NCBI GenBank assembly: GCA_964387645.1
Contig: CAYLYM010000020.1
Span: forward strand, 1-40,409
Direction: 5' to 3'
Length of the DNA stretch: 40,409 bases
Source: CAYLYM01 sp964387645
GTDB lineage: Bacteria > Calditrichota > Calditrichia > RBG-13-44-9
Shown: positions 24,484 through 33,569 of the stretch, piece after piece
Layout of the letters: the number at the start of each line of letters is the position of its first letter
Numbering within the stretch: the stretch's first letter is position 1
Translations under genes and position numbers: made by a program
The notes under the pieces: model-generated
Seen by the model: only the letters and a program-made list of their open reading frames with translations
Told to the model about the DNA's origin: nothing
The model's database searches: none

Positions 24484-25875
24484 TTACTTGCCAATGCAAA
24501 ATTTTCCAAAAATGTGATTTAGTATATCCTCGGTGGTGACTTCTCCTGTTATTTCTCCGAGAAAGTCCAGTGCACTTCGTAATTCTATCGCTAAAACTAC
24601 TTCGTCAACCCCTTCAGAAATGTCTCGAATAAAAGATTTCATATTTTCATATACTTTTTGTAAAGCATCACGATGCCTGGCGTTGGTTAATATGATTTCG
24701 TCATCTTTTAAAAGCGTATCTTCAATTAAGCTTTCTTTTATCCGATTTTTTAGTTCTGTTAAGTTGTCACCTTTTAAGGCTGACAACCACATTATCGGAT
24801 AATTTAATTTCTTTAATGAATTAAAAGTTTCCACCTTTTTTCCTAAATCTACTTTGTTAAGAATAATGATTACAGGTGTCTGGCTATTGTTTTTAGATAA
24901 AAGGTTAATGAGTCTGAAATCGTCTGTACTTAAATCGGTATGGGCTTCAAAAAGAGCCAGAACTATGTCGGAATGTTTAATCAGTTCAAGTGAACGCTGT
25001 ACACCTAACTCTTCAACGGGATCGGTGGTATGCCGAATCCCGGCGGTGTCTACTACTTGAACGGGCATTCCTTCTATTTCCAATTGTGCTTCAATATAAT
25101 CCCTCGTAGTACCTGGTATTTCACTGACAATAGCACGCTCTTTTTGCAAAAGAGCGTTCATTAAACTTGATTTCCCTACATTTGGCTTCCCCAATAAAAC
25201 TATCTTTATGCCTTCGTTTAATAAACGACCATAATTATAGCTTTTTAAAAGTTTTTGTATGGCTTTATTAATTTGCCTTGCTCTTGAAATGGCATCTTCT
25301 TTTTCATAAATCTCTATATCACCTTCGTTGAAATCCAGACTCACTTCTATTAATGATAACAAATCAATAATTCGTTTTTTTATTCGATGAATTTCCTGGG
25401 AATATTTGCCTTCTAATTGCCGCATATTGTAAATGAGGCTCTGGCGTGTGCGCGATTCAATAATGTTTGCCACAGCTTCTGCCTGTGCCAAGTCTAGCTT
25501 GTGGTTTAAAAAAGCTCTTTCGGTAAATTCTCCAGGACGAGCAATTCGCCCACCGCAAACCACTACCTCTTCGATAATCTCGTCCACAATTATAGGATTA
25601 CCGTGACAGGAAATTTCTACCACATCTTCTCCCGTGTAAGAGTGAGGCGCATGAAAATATGTAACAACCACCTGGTCAATAAATTCCCCGTTTTTGACTG
25701 ATTTAAGTGAGCCGGTGAATACGCGTCTGTGATCTTTCGGAGTAATCTTTTTTGAAAAAAGTTTATTAATGATATTTAGGCTTTTTTCCCCACTTAATCT
25801 GACAATCGCTATGGCGCCCTTTCCAAATGGAGTAGAAAGGGCGACAATGGTGTCCTCGTTCTGAAGATATTTCAT
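24484..25875 (-). CDS. mnmE: tRNA modification GTPase MnmE
   Basis: This 463-residue MnmE (TrmE) has an N-terminal tetrahydrofolate-binding domain (DTIVALSTPFGKGAIAIVRL and HSYTGEDVVEISCHGNPIIV), then a helical domain. The inserted G domain carries GKPNVGKSSLMNALL (G1), IPGTTRD (G2/switch), DTAGI (G3) and NKVD (G4). The conserved C-terminal FCIGK contains the essential cysteine. It pairs with MnmG for wobble-uridine modification, using methylene-THF and GTP hydrolysis. The start codon directly abuts the yidC stop. Confidence 0.97.
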   Translation of the reverse strand: MKYLQNEDTIVALSTPFGKGAIAIVRLSGEKSLNIINKLFSKKITPKDHRRVFTGSLKSVKNGEFIDQVVVTYFHAPHSYTGEDVVEISCHGNPIIVDEIIEEVVVCGGRIARPGEFTERAFLNHKLDLAQAEAVANIIESRTRQSLIYNMRQLEGKYSQEIHRIKKRIIDLLSLIEVSLDFNEGDIEIYEKEDAISRARQINKAIQKLLKSYNYGRLLNEGIKIVLLGKPNVGKSSLMNALLQKERAIVSEIPGTTRDYIEAQLEIEGMPVQVVDTAGIRHTTDPVEELGVQRSLELIKHSDIVLALFEAHTDLSTDDFRLINLLSKNNSQTPVIIILNKVDLGKKVETFNSLKKLNYPIMWLSALKGDNLTELKNRIKESLIEDTLLKDDEIILTNARHRDALQKVYENMKSFIRDISEGVDEVVLAIELRSALDFLGEITGEVTTEDILNHIFGKFCIGK

Positions 25876-27672
25876 TTATGACTTTTTCTTACTTTTACTC
25901 ACTTTAGTTCTAGTGGTGGGAGGAGTTGTTGTTTTTACCTCTTTTCCATTATTTGGATGCATTTTTTTCTTTATTTGCCTGGTTTGTATCATGCTTAGAA
26001 CATTAAAAACAGCATAATAAAGATTTAATCCAGATGGTAAGGAATAAAAAATAAATATCATAAAAAGAGGCATAAAATAAGCCATCATTTTTTGCTTGGG
26101 ATCAGTGATGGACATTTTGGATTGCCAGATCATAGTCAAACCCATGAGTATAGGTAATACATGAATATTATTACCGAACAGTGGCAAATTGATTCCGATA
26201 GAAAGTGTATCTGGCGCCGATAGGTCATTGATCCACAGCATAAAGGGTTGACCACGAAGTTGGATAGTCGATCGGAATACAATGAAAAGCGCCACAAGCA
26301 AGGGCATTTGAAGCAACATGGGCAGACATCCACCCATAGGATTGACACCATGCTCCTTGTACAATTTCATCATTTCGCGGTTCATCCGTTGAGGATCGTT
26401 TTTGTACTTCTCTCGGATCTCTGTGAGCTTCGGTTGCAGGTATTGCATTTCGCTCATGGACTGGTAGCTTTTCTTGGTTAGAGGATGAAGAAGGATTTTT
26501 ATTAAAAAAGCAAAGATGATGATTACCAAACCGTAATTAGGGATAAATCGATGGATGAATTTAAAAGCTGGAATAATCAATAAGCTAATCGGGCGAAATA
26601 GCCTCTCATACCAATCCTTATTCATTACCAAGGATTCCAGGTCTACCCGGTATTTCTTTAACAAGAAATAATCTAAAGGACCGAGATAAACCAGAAAAGT
26701 GTCGGTGTGAGCCGGAACAGGCTCAAATGTTTGATCAATGCCAATATTAAAATATTTTCTGGGAGGTATTTCTTTTTTTCGAAAAATACTACTCAAAGAA
26801 GCTCCGTTACTGCGATCCGGATTCGAAGGAATTATTGCCGCAAGAAAATATTTTGAACGAATAGCTACCCAGTCTACTCGACCATTAAAGTCTTTTTGTT
26901 CAGTTTTTTCGTCTGAGGCGTCTATGTTTTCGAGTTCTTCTGCCATATATGCATAAGCCCGGGAATAATTATTATCATCATTAATGTTGATCTCAGTAGG
27001 GGGAAGACCGTTTTTCCATCCTATTTCGTATCTTCGATTGATGACATAATTTTGGAGATTGGTAAATCGGATAATAACATCGAATGAATATTTATCTGGA
27101 TAAATTCTTATAATTTTTTCGATGCGTCCCCTTCCTACAGGTAAATAAAATTTAATTTCTCCAATCTGATTGGATTTATTCAATTTAATTTTATTGCTAA
27201 TTGGCGAATCAACGAAAAGGTTGTAATCAGAGAGATGAATTTCTTTACCATCGATATTAAGAAAGTCAACATCCAGACCATTTTTATCTATCAAATTAAC
27301 AAACCCGCCTGAATAGTGTTTGTATTTTTTTAGCTTCCAGAGAGTGGGGTTTCCACCGTTTTTACTGCTAATAATAGCGTGGATTAGATCTGTTTCAATT
27401 TCTATCGTTTTTGTTTCTGGAGATTCATGAATCTCGACATTTTTTATCGATTGATGGGTAATTGTATCTTCTCTGACAATGTTTTGTTCTGTCTGTGGAA
27501 CAGCTTTTTCAATTTTCTGAGGTTTTTTTACGACTGTAGTTGTATCGTGTTGAATGTCTGATTTGGGGGGCATCGGTGTTTTTCCCCCTGTGATCCAACG
27601 CTGATAAAAAGGCATAAGAAGTGTGATAATAACAATAAGTATGATTCCAATAATAGTTCTTTTATCCATCAT
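25876..27672 (-). CDS. yidC: Membrane protein insertase YidC
   Basis: This 598-residue Gram-negative-type YidC has transmembrane helix 1 (about 6-24, TIIGIILIVIITLLMPFY), a large periplasmic beta-sandwich domain (about 90-350) and the conserved C-terminal five-helix insertase core. The core includes YGLVIIIFAFLIKILLHPLT, the QPKLTEIREKYKNDPQRMN loop and GVNPMGGCLPMLLQMPLLVA. It ends in a Lys-rich tail that can contact the ribosome. It inserts proteins alone or with Sec. It overlaps yidD by 4 bases and is in the normal rnpA-yidD-yidC-mnmE order. Confidence 0.96.
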   Translation of the reverse strand: MMDKRTIIGIILIVIITLLMPFYQRWITGGKTPMPPKSDIQHDTTTVVKKPQKIEKAVPQTEQNIVREDTITHQSIKNVEIHESPETKTIEIETDLIHAIISSKNGGNPTLWKLKKYKHYSGGFVNLIDKNGLDVDFLNIDGKEIHLSDYNLFVDSPISNKIKLNKSNQIGEIKFYLPVGRGRIEKIIRIYPDKYSFDVIIRFTNLQNYVINRRYEIGWKNGLPPTEININDDNNYSRAYAYMAEELENIDASDEKTEQKDFNGRVDWVAIRSKYFLAAIIPSNPDRSNGASLSSIFRKKEIPPRKYFNIGIDQTFEPVPAHTDTFLVYLGPLDYFLLKKYRVDLESLVMNKDWYERLFRPISLLIIPAFKFIHRFIPNYGLVIIIFAFLIKILLHPLTKKSYQSMSEMQYLQPKLTEIREKYKNDPQRMNREMMKLYKEHGVNPMGGCLPMLLQMPLLVALFIVFRSTIQLRGQPFMLWINDLSAPDTLSIGINLPLFGNNIHVLPILMGLTMIWQSKMSITDPKQKMMAYFMPLFMIFIFYSLPSGLNLYYAVFNVLSMIQTRQIKKKMHPNNGKEVKTTTPPTTRTKVSKSKKKS

Positions 27673-27899
27673 TTTTCCTTTTTAAAATTTTCTGGAACAG
27701 GATCAAAACCACCCGGTTTAAATGGATGGCATTTGAGAATACGTTTAACTGACAGCCACCCACCTTTAAGTGTACCAAATTTTTGAAAGGCTTCCTGGGC
27801 ATACTCTGAACACGTTGGATAAAAACGGCAGGTAGGTGGGAAAAAAGGTGAAATAACCCATCGATAAATTTTAATCAAATAAACAAATAAATATTTCAT
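27669..27899 (-). CDS. yidD: Membrane protein insertion efficiency factor YidD
   Basis: This 76-residue protein has the complete YidD signature: LIKIYRWVISPFFPPTCRFYPTCSEYAQEAFQKFG, GGWLSVKRILKCHPFKPGGFDPVP. It is an amphipathic, membrane-associated protein that helps YidC-dependent insertion. It overlaps yidC by 4 bases and follows rnpA by 4 bases. Confidence 0.96.
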   Translation of the reverse strand: MKYLFVYLIKIYRWVISPFFPPTCRFYPTCSEYAQEAFQKFGTLKGGWLSVKRILKCHPFKPGGFDPVPENFKKEK

Positions 27900-27903
27900 C
27901 TTT

Positions 27904-28227
27904 TTAGGGCAAATTTTCTAGTTCTTTTAAGATTGTATGAAAATTGTTATGAAATTTCTTTATAAAAAAAACCACTTTCTTACCTAAAAATTTGTGTTTG
28001 TTTAGTCGATAAGCTTCTCTTATTAACCTCTTCATGCGATTTCTTTTTACAGCATTTCCTAACCGTTTATGAACTATAAAAGCTACTCCAGATTCTTCCG
28101 ATTCAAGCAAGAAAGTGTTGAAAAATTTACCGGGTATTTTTTGCCCTAATTGTAATACCTGACTAATATCGGTACGTTTGCGAAGAATTAATCTCCGGGG
28201 TAACCTGTAATCCGGCTTAGAATTCAC
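27904..28227 (-). CDS. rnpA: Ribonuclease P protein component
   Basis: This is a 107-residue basic protein with the RnpA core: a central VAFIVHKRLGNAVKRNRMKRLIREAYRL, containing the RNR motif that contacts the P RNA, and an N-terminal RLILRKRTDISQVLQLG. It assists RNase P RNA in 5' processing of tRNAs. The start is GTG 28227, overlapping the end of rpmH by 11 bases, an arrangement seen for rpmH-rnpA pairs elsewhere. Confidence 0.93.
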   Translation of the reverse strand: MNSKPDYRLPRRLILRKRTDISQVLQLGQKIPGKFFNTFLLESEESGVAFIVHKRLGNAVKRNRMKRLIREAYRLNKHKFLGKKVVFFIKKFHNNFHTILKELENLP

Positions 28228-28363
28228 TGCTTACAGATAATTTTTTTCTGCCCTTAGCTCTACGGCGCGCTAAAATTTTCCTGCCGTTTTTAGTTTTTAT
28301 GCGGGCGCGAAATCCATGTTTGTTTTTTCGTTTTCTATTATGTGGTTGATATGTCCTTTTCAT
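28217..28363 (-). CDS. rpmH: Large ribosomal subunit protein bL34
   Basis: This is a 48-residue, very basic protein. It starts MKRTYQPHNRKRKNKHGFRA and continues through RIKTKNGRKILARRRAKGRKKL, the standard bL34 sequence. AGGAGGT precedes the ATG by 6 bases. It is the first gene of the rpmH-rnpA-yidD-yidC-mnmE-mnmG-rsmG series. In many genomes dnaA lies immediately upstream and divergent; here a lpxH-like gene is upstream instead. Confidence 0.98.
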   Translation of the reverse strand: MKRTYQPHNRKRKNKHGFRARIKTKNGRKILARRRAKGRKKLSVSSEF

Positions 28364-28580
28364 ATTACCTCCTACATTTCCAAATAATTTAAAGCCTGAA
28401 AATAAAATAATTTTTTTTTAGTAAGTCAACAGTAACTTTTTTTAATTATAAACCCCGATTCAAATAGCATATATGAACTGAGGATAAGCTTGATGAATCA
28501 TAATTCTTGATTGAAAAGAATCGATACTATATAAAATCGCTTTATCATAATTTTTATATATTGAAATGGATTTATCGGAA

Positions 28581-29306
28581 TCATGTTTTCCATGTTAGTA
28601 ATTTAATTTGTTGATCCTCATATTCGGCGTAGCTAAAATGAGTAATCCAATCACCTAAATTTACATAAACTTTTTGCCCAAATGTTAAATATTTCGGCCA
28701 ATGTAGATGTCCACAAATAACGAAATCATATCCTTGTTTAAATTTTTTAATAGCCTTTTGAATGTAATCCAGATCTTGCGGAGCATTATCCTTAAAAGTG
28801 TGTTTTCTACTGAGCGATGAAATCCATTTTGCTAACGGAATTCCAATATCTGGATGAATCAGACTGTATAAAAAGATATTAATTTTATTTCTAAAAATTT
28901 TTTTTAGAAGTCGATATCCACGATCATTTTTGGCTATCCCATCTCCATGAAATATGTAAAATTTCTTATTTTCAACCATATAATCAAAATTATCAATATG
29001 GATATTAATTTTTAATTCTTGTGATAGAAAATCTTTCATCCAGAAGTCGTGATTGCCTGTTATATAATGGATCTCTTTATCTAATTCTCTTAACCGCGCT
29101 AAAGAACATAATATGTTAGTGTAACCGCGTGGAATTACGGTCCTATATTCAAACCAAAAATCAAATAGATCTCCTACGATGAATAATCTATCTCCGTAAT
29201 GTGATACATAATCCAAAAACGATAATAATCTTTTTTCTTTTTGTTTCTCAGATTTAGAGTAATTTGTTGTTAAATGAACGTCAGAAATAAAAAATATTTT
29301 CCCCAT
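28581..29306 (-). CDS. LpxH-type UDP-2,3-diacylglucosamine diphosphatase
   Basis: This 241-residue metallophosphoesterase has motifs ISDVHL, VGDLFDFWFEYR, ITGNHDFWMKD, IFHGDG and CGHLHWPKYL, matching the LpxH/calcineurin-like group. LpxH cleaves UDP-2,3-diacyl-GlcN to lipid X in lipid A synthesis. The GDLFDFW motif and overall length support this branch over general phosphoesterases, but a related LpxH-like enzyme cannot be excluded. It is monocistronic and divergent from rnfC. Confidence 0.82.
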   Translation of the reverse strand: MGKIFFISDVHLTTNYSKSEKQKEKRLLSFLDYVSHYGDRLFIVGDLFDFWFEYRTVIPRGYTNILCSLARLRELDKEIHYITGNHDFWMKDFLSQELKINIHIDNFDYMVENKKFYIFHGDGIAKNDRGYRLLKKIFRNKINIFLYSLIHPDIGIPLAKWISSLSRKHTFKDNAPQDLDYIQKAIKKFKQGYDFVICGHLHWPKYLTFGQKVYVNLGDWITHFSYAEYEDQQIKLLTWKT

Positions 29307-29856
29307 AAGCCATTTAATTTTTTAAATTTTCTGAATTTAGATTTTGTTTTTTCAAAAAGCAATTGTAAAAAAAGTTGTTTTGAATAACTATTAAAAAAAT
29401 TACCTTAATCCTTTTACTTTATATGCCAAATTTGTTTTCGGCTGGTTTTTGTTGAAGAAATTAGTCCATTTTAGAAACATTGATTAAATAAATCGGATTA
29501 AAATTCTTTTTAATTTTCTTTTTTTTCAAATTTTCAGTTGTTTAAAATATTCAAGATTTTAGAATTAAATAAGGATTAAATGTTATATACTGGTTAGAAA
29601 AAATTGGAATGTGAAAAGTTGATTGGATTGATTCCAATTTAGTAAAGCAAGGGCAATAATAAAATTTCAACGTGATGAATCGAGATCGAATTATAGTTTT
29701 TTACAGTTATTCAAGTTTATGTGAAGATTTTAAAAAATTCCGACTGAATACTTTATTAAAAAAATCTTGATAACAATGTGATAACTTTGATATATTTTTC
29801 TCTAATATTGAATAAGAAAGGGTAAACAGTTTGTTAAATGTGACGGGGCACAGACA
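29307..29856. promoter_or_regulatory. Divergent intergenic region with a putative rnf promoter
   Basis: No gene is seen in this 550-base AT-rich region between lpxH-like (minus) and rnfC (plus). A sigma-70-like promoter for rnfC is visible: TTGATA at 29766-29771 and TATATT at 29790-29795, with an 18-base spacer. That predicts a leader of about 55 bases. The ribosome-binding site of rnfC is weak. Confidence 0.45.
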
Positions 29857-31182
29857 GTGAAAAAGAGGACATTTTCTGGTGGTGTTCATCCCTACGAAGG
29901 CAAACACTTTACTGAAAAGAAAAGCATAGAAATTCTTCAAACTCCGCAAATCGTTTATATCCCCCTACAACAGCATGTTGGTACACCTGCCACTCCATTA
30001 GTTAATAAAGGTGACGAGGTAAAGGTTGGTCAGAAAATTGGTGAGGCTGAGGGGTTTATTTCACTCCCTGTTCATGCTTCGATTAGCGGTAAAGTTAAAG
30101 GGATTGTGAATATTGATCACCCTGTTTCTGGTAAAGGGGAAGCCATTGTGATTGAAAAAAATGAAAGTGAGCCAGAGGTTCAGGAAACGGTTTTTGAGGA
30201 AAATTATCTTGATTTACCGATTGAAGAAATGAAAAAACGCATAAAAGATGGGGGTGTAGCAGGTCTGGGAGGAGCCACTTTCCCAACTCATGTTAAACTT
30301 TCGCCACCACCAAATAAAAAGATTGATGTGGCTATTCTAAATGGTGCTGAATGTGAACCCTACCTAACGGCTGATCATCGCTTGATGTTGGAAAAACCTC
30401 AGGAGATACTTAATGGTCTTCGTATTATCATGAAAATTTTAGGAGTTAAGCGGGGAATTATTGGTATCGAGGATAACAAACCTGATGCAATAGAATCGAT
30501 GAAAAAAGTGGCTGCTGCTGTACCAGGGGTGGAAGTAATGAAATTTCCGGTGAAATATCCTCAGGGAGCTGAAAAACAGTTGATCAAAGCAGCCTTAAAT
30601 CGCGAAGTTCCTACCGGGGGGTTACCAATGGATGTTGGAGTGGTTGTGCAAAATGTTGGGACTGCCGTAGCCATTTATGAAGCAGTTGCTTATCAAAAAC
30701 CCCTGACGCATCGAGTGGTCACTGTTACGGGTTCAGGCGTAAAAGAAGCTAAAAATTTATTAGTTCCTATAGGAACATTATTTCAGGATGTCATCGACTA
30801 TTGTGGCGGATTAACAGATCGAGCAGCAAAGATTATTATGGGCGGGCCAATGATGGGTTTGGCTCAATCCGGTTTACAAATACCTGTGGTTAAGGGTACA
30901 TCGGGAATATTAGTATTTGAAGAAAAATATGCACACATACCAGCCGAGGAGCCCTGTATTAGCTGCGGGCGTTGTGTTGAAGTGTGTCCGATGGGATTGT
31001 TGCCTACTCAATTACAGCTTTTAATTAACCATGGACGTTATCTTGAAGCCAATCGCTTGCATGTTATGGATTGCATGGAGTGTGGTTCTTGTTCATTTAT
31101 TTGTCCGGCGAATCGCCGTTTGCTACATGCCATACGTTTAGGTAAGCGAAAAGTATTGGAGATGCGCCGGAAAGCCAATTAA
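29857..31182 (+). CDS. rnfC: Rnf complex subunit C (NADH-binding)
   Basis: This 441-residue subunit has an N-terminal GGVHPYEGK region, the Rossmann-like NADH/FMN domain (GVAGLGGATFPTHVKL and LNGAECEPYLTADHRLM), and two C-terminal [4Fe-4S] motifs. These are EEPCISCGRCVEVCPMGLLP and CMECGSCSFICPANRRLL. It passes electrons between NAD and the membrane subunits. GTG 29857 is the start because it gives the usual N-terminus; the upstream Shine-Dalgarno is poor. First gene of rnfCDGEA. Confidence 0.95.
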   Translation: MKKRTFSGGVHPYEGKHFTEKKSIEILQTPQIVYIPLQQHVGTPATPLVNKGDEVKVGQKIGEAEGFISLPVHASISGKVKGIVNIDHPVSGKGEAIVIEKNESEPEVQETVFEENYLDLPIEEMKKRIKDGGVAGLGGATFPTHVKLSPPPNKKIDVAILNGAECEPYLTADHRLMLEKPQEILNGLRIIMKILGVKRGIIGIEDNKPDAIESMKKVAAAVPGVEVMKFPVKYPQGAEKQLIKAALNREVPTGGLPMDVGVVVQNVGTAVAIYEAVAYQKPLTHRVVTVTGSGVKEAKNLLVPIGTLFQDVIDYCGGLTDRAAKIIMGGPMMGLAQSGLQIPVVKGTSGILVFEEKYAHIPAEEPCISCGRCVEVCPMGLLPTQLQLLINHGRYLEANRLHVMDCMECGSCSFICPANRRLLHAIRLGKRKVLEMRRKAN

Positions 31183-31247
31183 AAACTTTTTTGTCTGTCT
31201 AAAATTGTGCAGCGTGGAAAAAAGAAAAGGAGTAGATAAACATAAAA

Positions 31248-32309
31248 ATGGCTGAATCGAAAGAAAAACTCTTTGTTGTTACATCTTCACCACATTTAAG
31301 CGATACTGATTCTATTCCAAAGATCATGTGGACAGTGAACATTGCTTTGTTGCCAGCTCTGGCTATGGCGACTTATTTTTTCGGTTACAAAGCATTGTGG
31401 ATCACTTTTTTGGCTATTGTATCGGCGGTTGCCACTGAAGGTATTATTCAAAAATTAACCAAGAGACCTCTTAGAATTCATGATGGATCAGCCGTTGTCA
31501 CTGGTATATTACTGGCGTTTAACCTTCCTGCATCAGTGCCCTGGTGGATGCCAGTTGTGGGTTCAGTTTTTGCTATCGGAATTGTGAAAGAGCTATTCGG
31601 AGGTTTGGGGTATAATATATTAAATCCAGCGCTGGCGGCAAGGGCTTTTCTTTTAGCTTCCTGGCCTGTTGATATGACTGCAAGTTGGGTTAAACCGCGA
31701 ACTGGAACTTTATCAGGAATTTCGTCTTCTGTGGAAGCCATTACCAGTGCTACCCCTCTAAATCTATTAAAACAGTCAGCAAAAATATTAGCCAACCCTG
31801 GTAATTTTGAACCTGCTCAAGTTCAAGCCGCCCATGATGCAGTGACACAGTTATCCAGCAGCTATACAAATCTTTTGATTGGAAATGTTGGTGGATGTTT
31901 AGGCGAAACATCGGTTATAGCACTTCTGGTAGGTGCTTTATTTATGTTTTATCGTCATATTATCGATTGGCGTATCCCGTTTACTTATATAGGAACAGTT
32001 GGCGTTCTGGCCTGGATTTTTGGAGGAACAGAAGGGCTTTTTACTGGAAATTGGATTTTCCATATTTTTTCAGGTGGTTTGGTTTTGGGTGCTTTTTATA
32101 TGGCGACTGATATGGTTACTTCACCAATTACTCCTAAAGGTCAGATTATTTTTGCTATTGGGTGTGGAATATTAACGGTAGCCATCCGTATTTGGGGTGG
32201 TTATCCGGAAGGGGTTAGCTATGCTATACTCCTGATGAATTTAACCGTTCCGCTAATTGACCGTTATACGGTTCCTAGAGTTTTTGGAGAGGTGAAAAAA
32301 GATGAATAG
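31248..32309 (+). CDS. rnfD: Rnf complex subunit D
   Basis: This 353-residue membrane subunit has about nine hydrophobic segments. The covalent FMN attachment motif is visible in VEAITSATPLN, with Thr 169 as the expected site. Other family features are DGSAVVTGILLAFNLP and LGGLGYNILNPALAARAF-like sequence (FGGLGYNILNPALAARAF). It is homologous to NqrB of the sodium-pumping NADH:quinone reductase and helps couple electron flow to cation transport. It overlaps rnfG by 8 bases. Confidence 0.95.
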   Translation: MAESKEKLFVVTSSPHLSDTDSIPKIMWTVNIALLPALAMATYFFGYKALWITFLAIVSAVATEGIIQKLTKRPLRIHDGSAVVTGILLAFNLPASVPWWMPVVGSVFAIGIVKELFGGLGYNILNPALAARAFLLASWPVDMTASWVKPRTGTLSGISSSVEAITSATPLNLLKQSAKILANPGNFEPAQVQAAHDAVTQLSSSYTNLLIGNVGGCLGETSVIALLVGALFMFYRHIIDWRIPFTYIGTVGVLAWIFGGTEGLFTGNWIFHIFSGGLVLGAFYMATDMVTSPITPKGQIIFAIGCGILTVAIRIWGGYPEGVSYAILLMNLTVPLIDRYTVPRVFGEVKKDE

Positions 32310-32925
32310 TAATATTTTTCGTTTAAGTGTAATTCTTGCTATTGTTACAACTGTGGCAGCTTTTGTTTTGGCTGAGATTTATAGTATCACCAAACCTCGC
32401 ATTGAGATGCAGAAGCAAGCAAAAACTCAACAGGCTCTTAACTTTGTTTTACCTAATGCTAAGTATATTGAACCTGTGAATAAAAAGATACCTATAAAAG
32501 ATGGAAAAGGTAACGTGTTATATGAAAAAGAAGAAGTTCTATATTACATTGGCTACGCGGATGAGCAAAAGAAAGAAGTCACAGGTTATGCTTTTAAAGC
32601 ATTTGGTTCAGGGTATAGTAGTATAATCGAAACGATGGTGGGTATTGATACCCTAGGTAAAATACGGAAAATCAAAATTATTTACCAGCAGGAGACGCCT
32701 GGTCTTGGTGCTAATTGTGTAAATAGTGAAGAATTTAATGGCAAAAAGTGGAGCATCGAACAATTCTCTGGTAAAACTATTGAAGAATTGAAAGTTGACA
32801 AAGATGGTGGGCCTATTGTGAGCATTACTGGAGCAACCATTACCTCCAGAGCCATTACAAACTCTATTAAGCAAAAGTTGGAAAAATTATTACCAGTAAT
32901 ACAAAAAAATACAATGGGAGGCTAA
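32302..32925 (+). CDS. rnfG: Rnf complex subunit G
   Basis: This 207-residue protein has one N-terminal membrane helix (about 8-28) and an extracytoplasmic FMN-binding domain. The flavinylation motif SITGATITS at about 174-182 contains the acceptor Thr 179. QQETPGLGANCV is the other conserved element. The FMN is normally attached by ApbE, whose gene is not in the window. It lies between rnfD (8-base overlap) and rnfE (8-base gap). Confidence 0.95.
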   Translation: MNSNIFRLSVILAIVTTVAAFVLAEIYSITKPRIEMQKQAKTQQALNFVLPNAKYIEPVNKKIPIKDGKGNVLYEKEEVLYYIGYADEQKKEVTGYAFKAFGSGYSSIIETMVGIDTLGKIRKIKIIYQQETPGLGANCVNSEEFNGKKWSIEQFSGKTIEELKVDKDGGPIVSITGATITSRAITNSIKQKLEKLLPVIQKNTMGG

Positions 32926-32933
32926 GGGTATAA

Positions 32934-33566
32934 ATGTCTCTTCTAACGGAATTTTATAAAGGAATTTATAAAGAAAATCCTGTGTTTCGTTTAGCACTTG
33001 GTTTATGTCCGACCTTAGCTGTGAGTTCTTCCATTATCAATGCCATCGGTATGGGAGCTGCTACAACATTTGTTTTAGTTTGTTCAAATACTATTGTAGC
33101 TCTATTAATGTTTTTGTTTAATAAGTTTCTTTCAGAAGAAGGAAGAAAAAGTATCAACAAAATACGGATTCCCGTTTTCATAGTAGTAATTGCTTCTTTT
33201 GTTACTATAGTGGAAATGGTAATGGCAGCTTATTTTCCTGCTTTATCGGAGTCTTTAGGTATTTTCATTCCACTGATAGTTGTCAATTGTATTATACTTG
33301 GCAGGGCAGAAGGATTTGCCAGTAAAAATTCTATCCTTCCTTCTATGATGGATGGTTTGGGAATGGGTGTAGGTTTTACTCTGGCGCTAAGTGCTATCGC
33401 TTTTTTGAGAGAGTTATTGGGAAGTGGTCAATTAATTGGTCAAACGATCATTGGAGGTGGTTTTAAACCTGTTCTTTTGATGGTTTTACCACCCGGAGCT
33501 TTCCTGGTGATTGGAATTTATTTAGGCTTTTTTAATTGGCTTGATTCTCATAGAAAACAATCATAG
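32934..33566 (+). CDS. rnfE: Rnf complex subunit E
   Basis: This is a 210-residue integral membrane subunit with six helices, related to NqrD. LALGLCPTLAVSSS and IVVNCIILGRAEGFAS carry the two conserved cysteines that, with their counterparts in RnfA, hold an iron centre within the membrane. It is normal in length and sequence. A gap of 3 bases separates it from rnfA. Confidence 0.95.
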   Translation: MSLLTEFYKGIYKENPVFRLALGLCPTLAVSSSIINAIGMGAATTFVLVCSNTIVALLMFLFNKFLSEEGRKSINKIRIPVFIVVIASFVTIVEMVMAAYFPALSESLGIFIPLIVVNCIILGRAEGFASKNSILPSMMDGLGMGVGFTLALSAIAFLRELLGSGQLIGQTIIGGGFKPVLLMVLPPGAFLVIGIYLGFFNWLDSHRKQS

Positions 33567-33569
33567 GGG

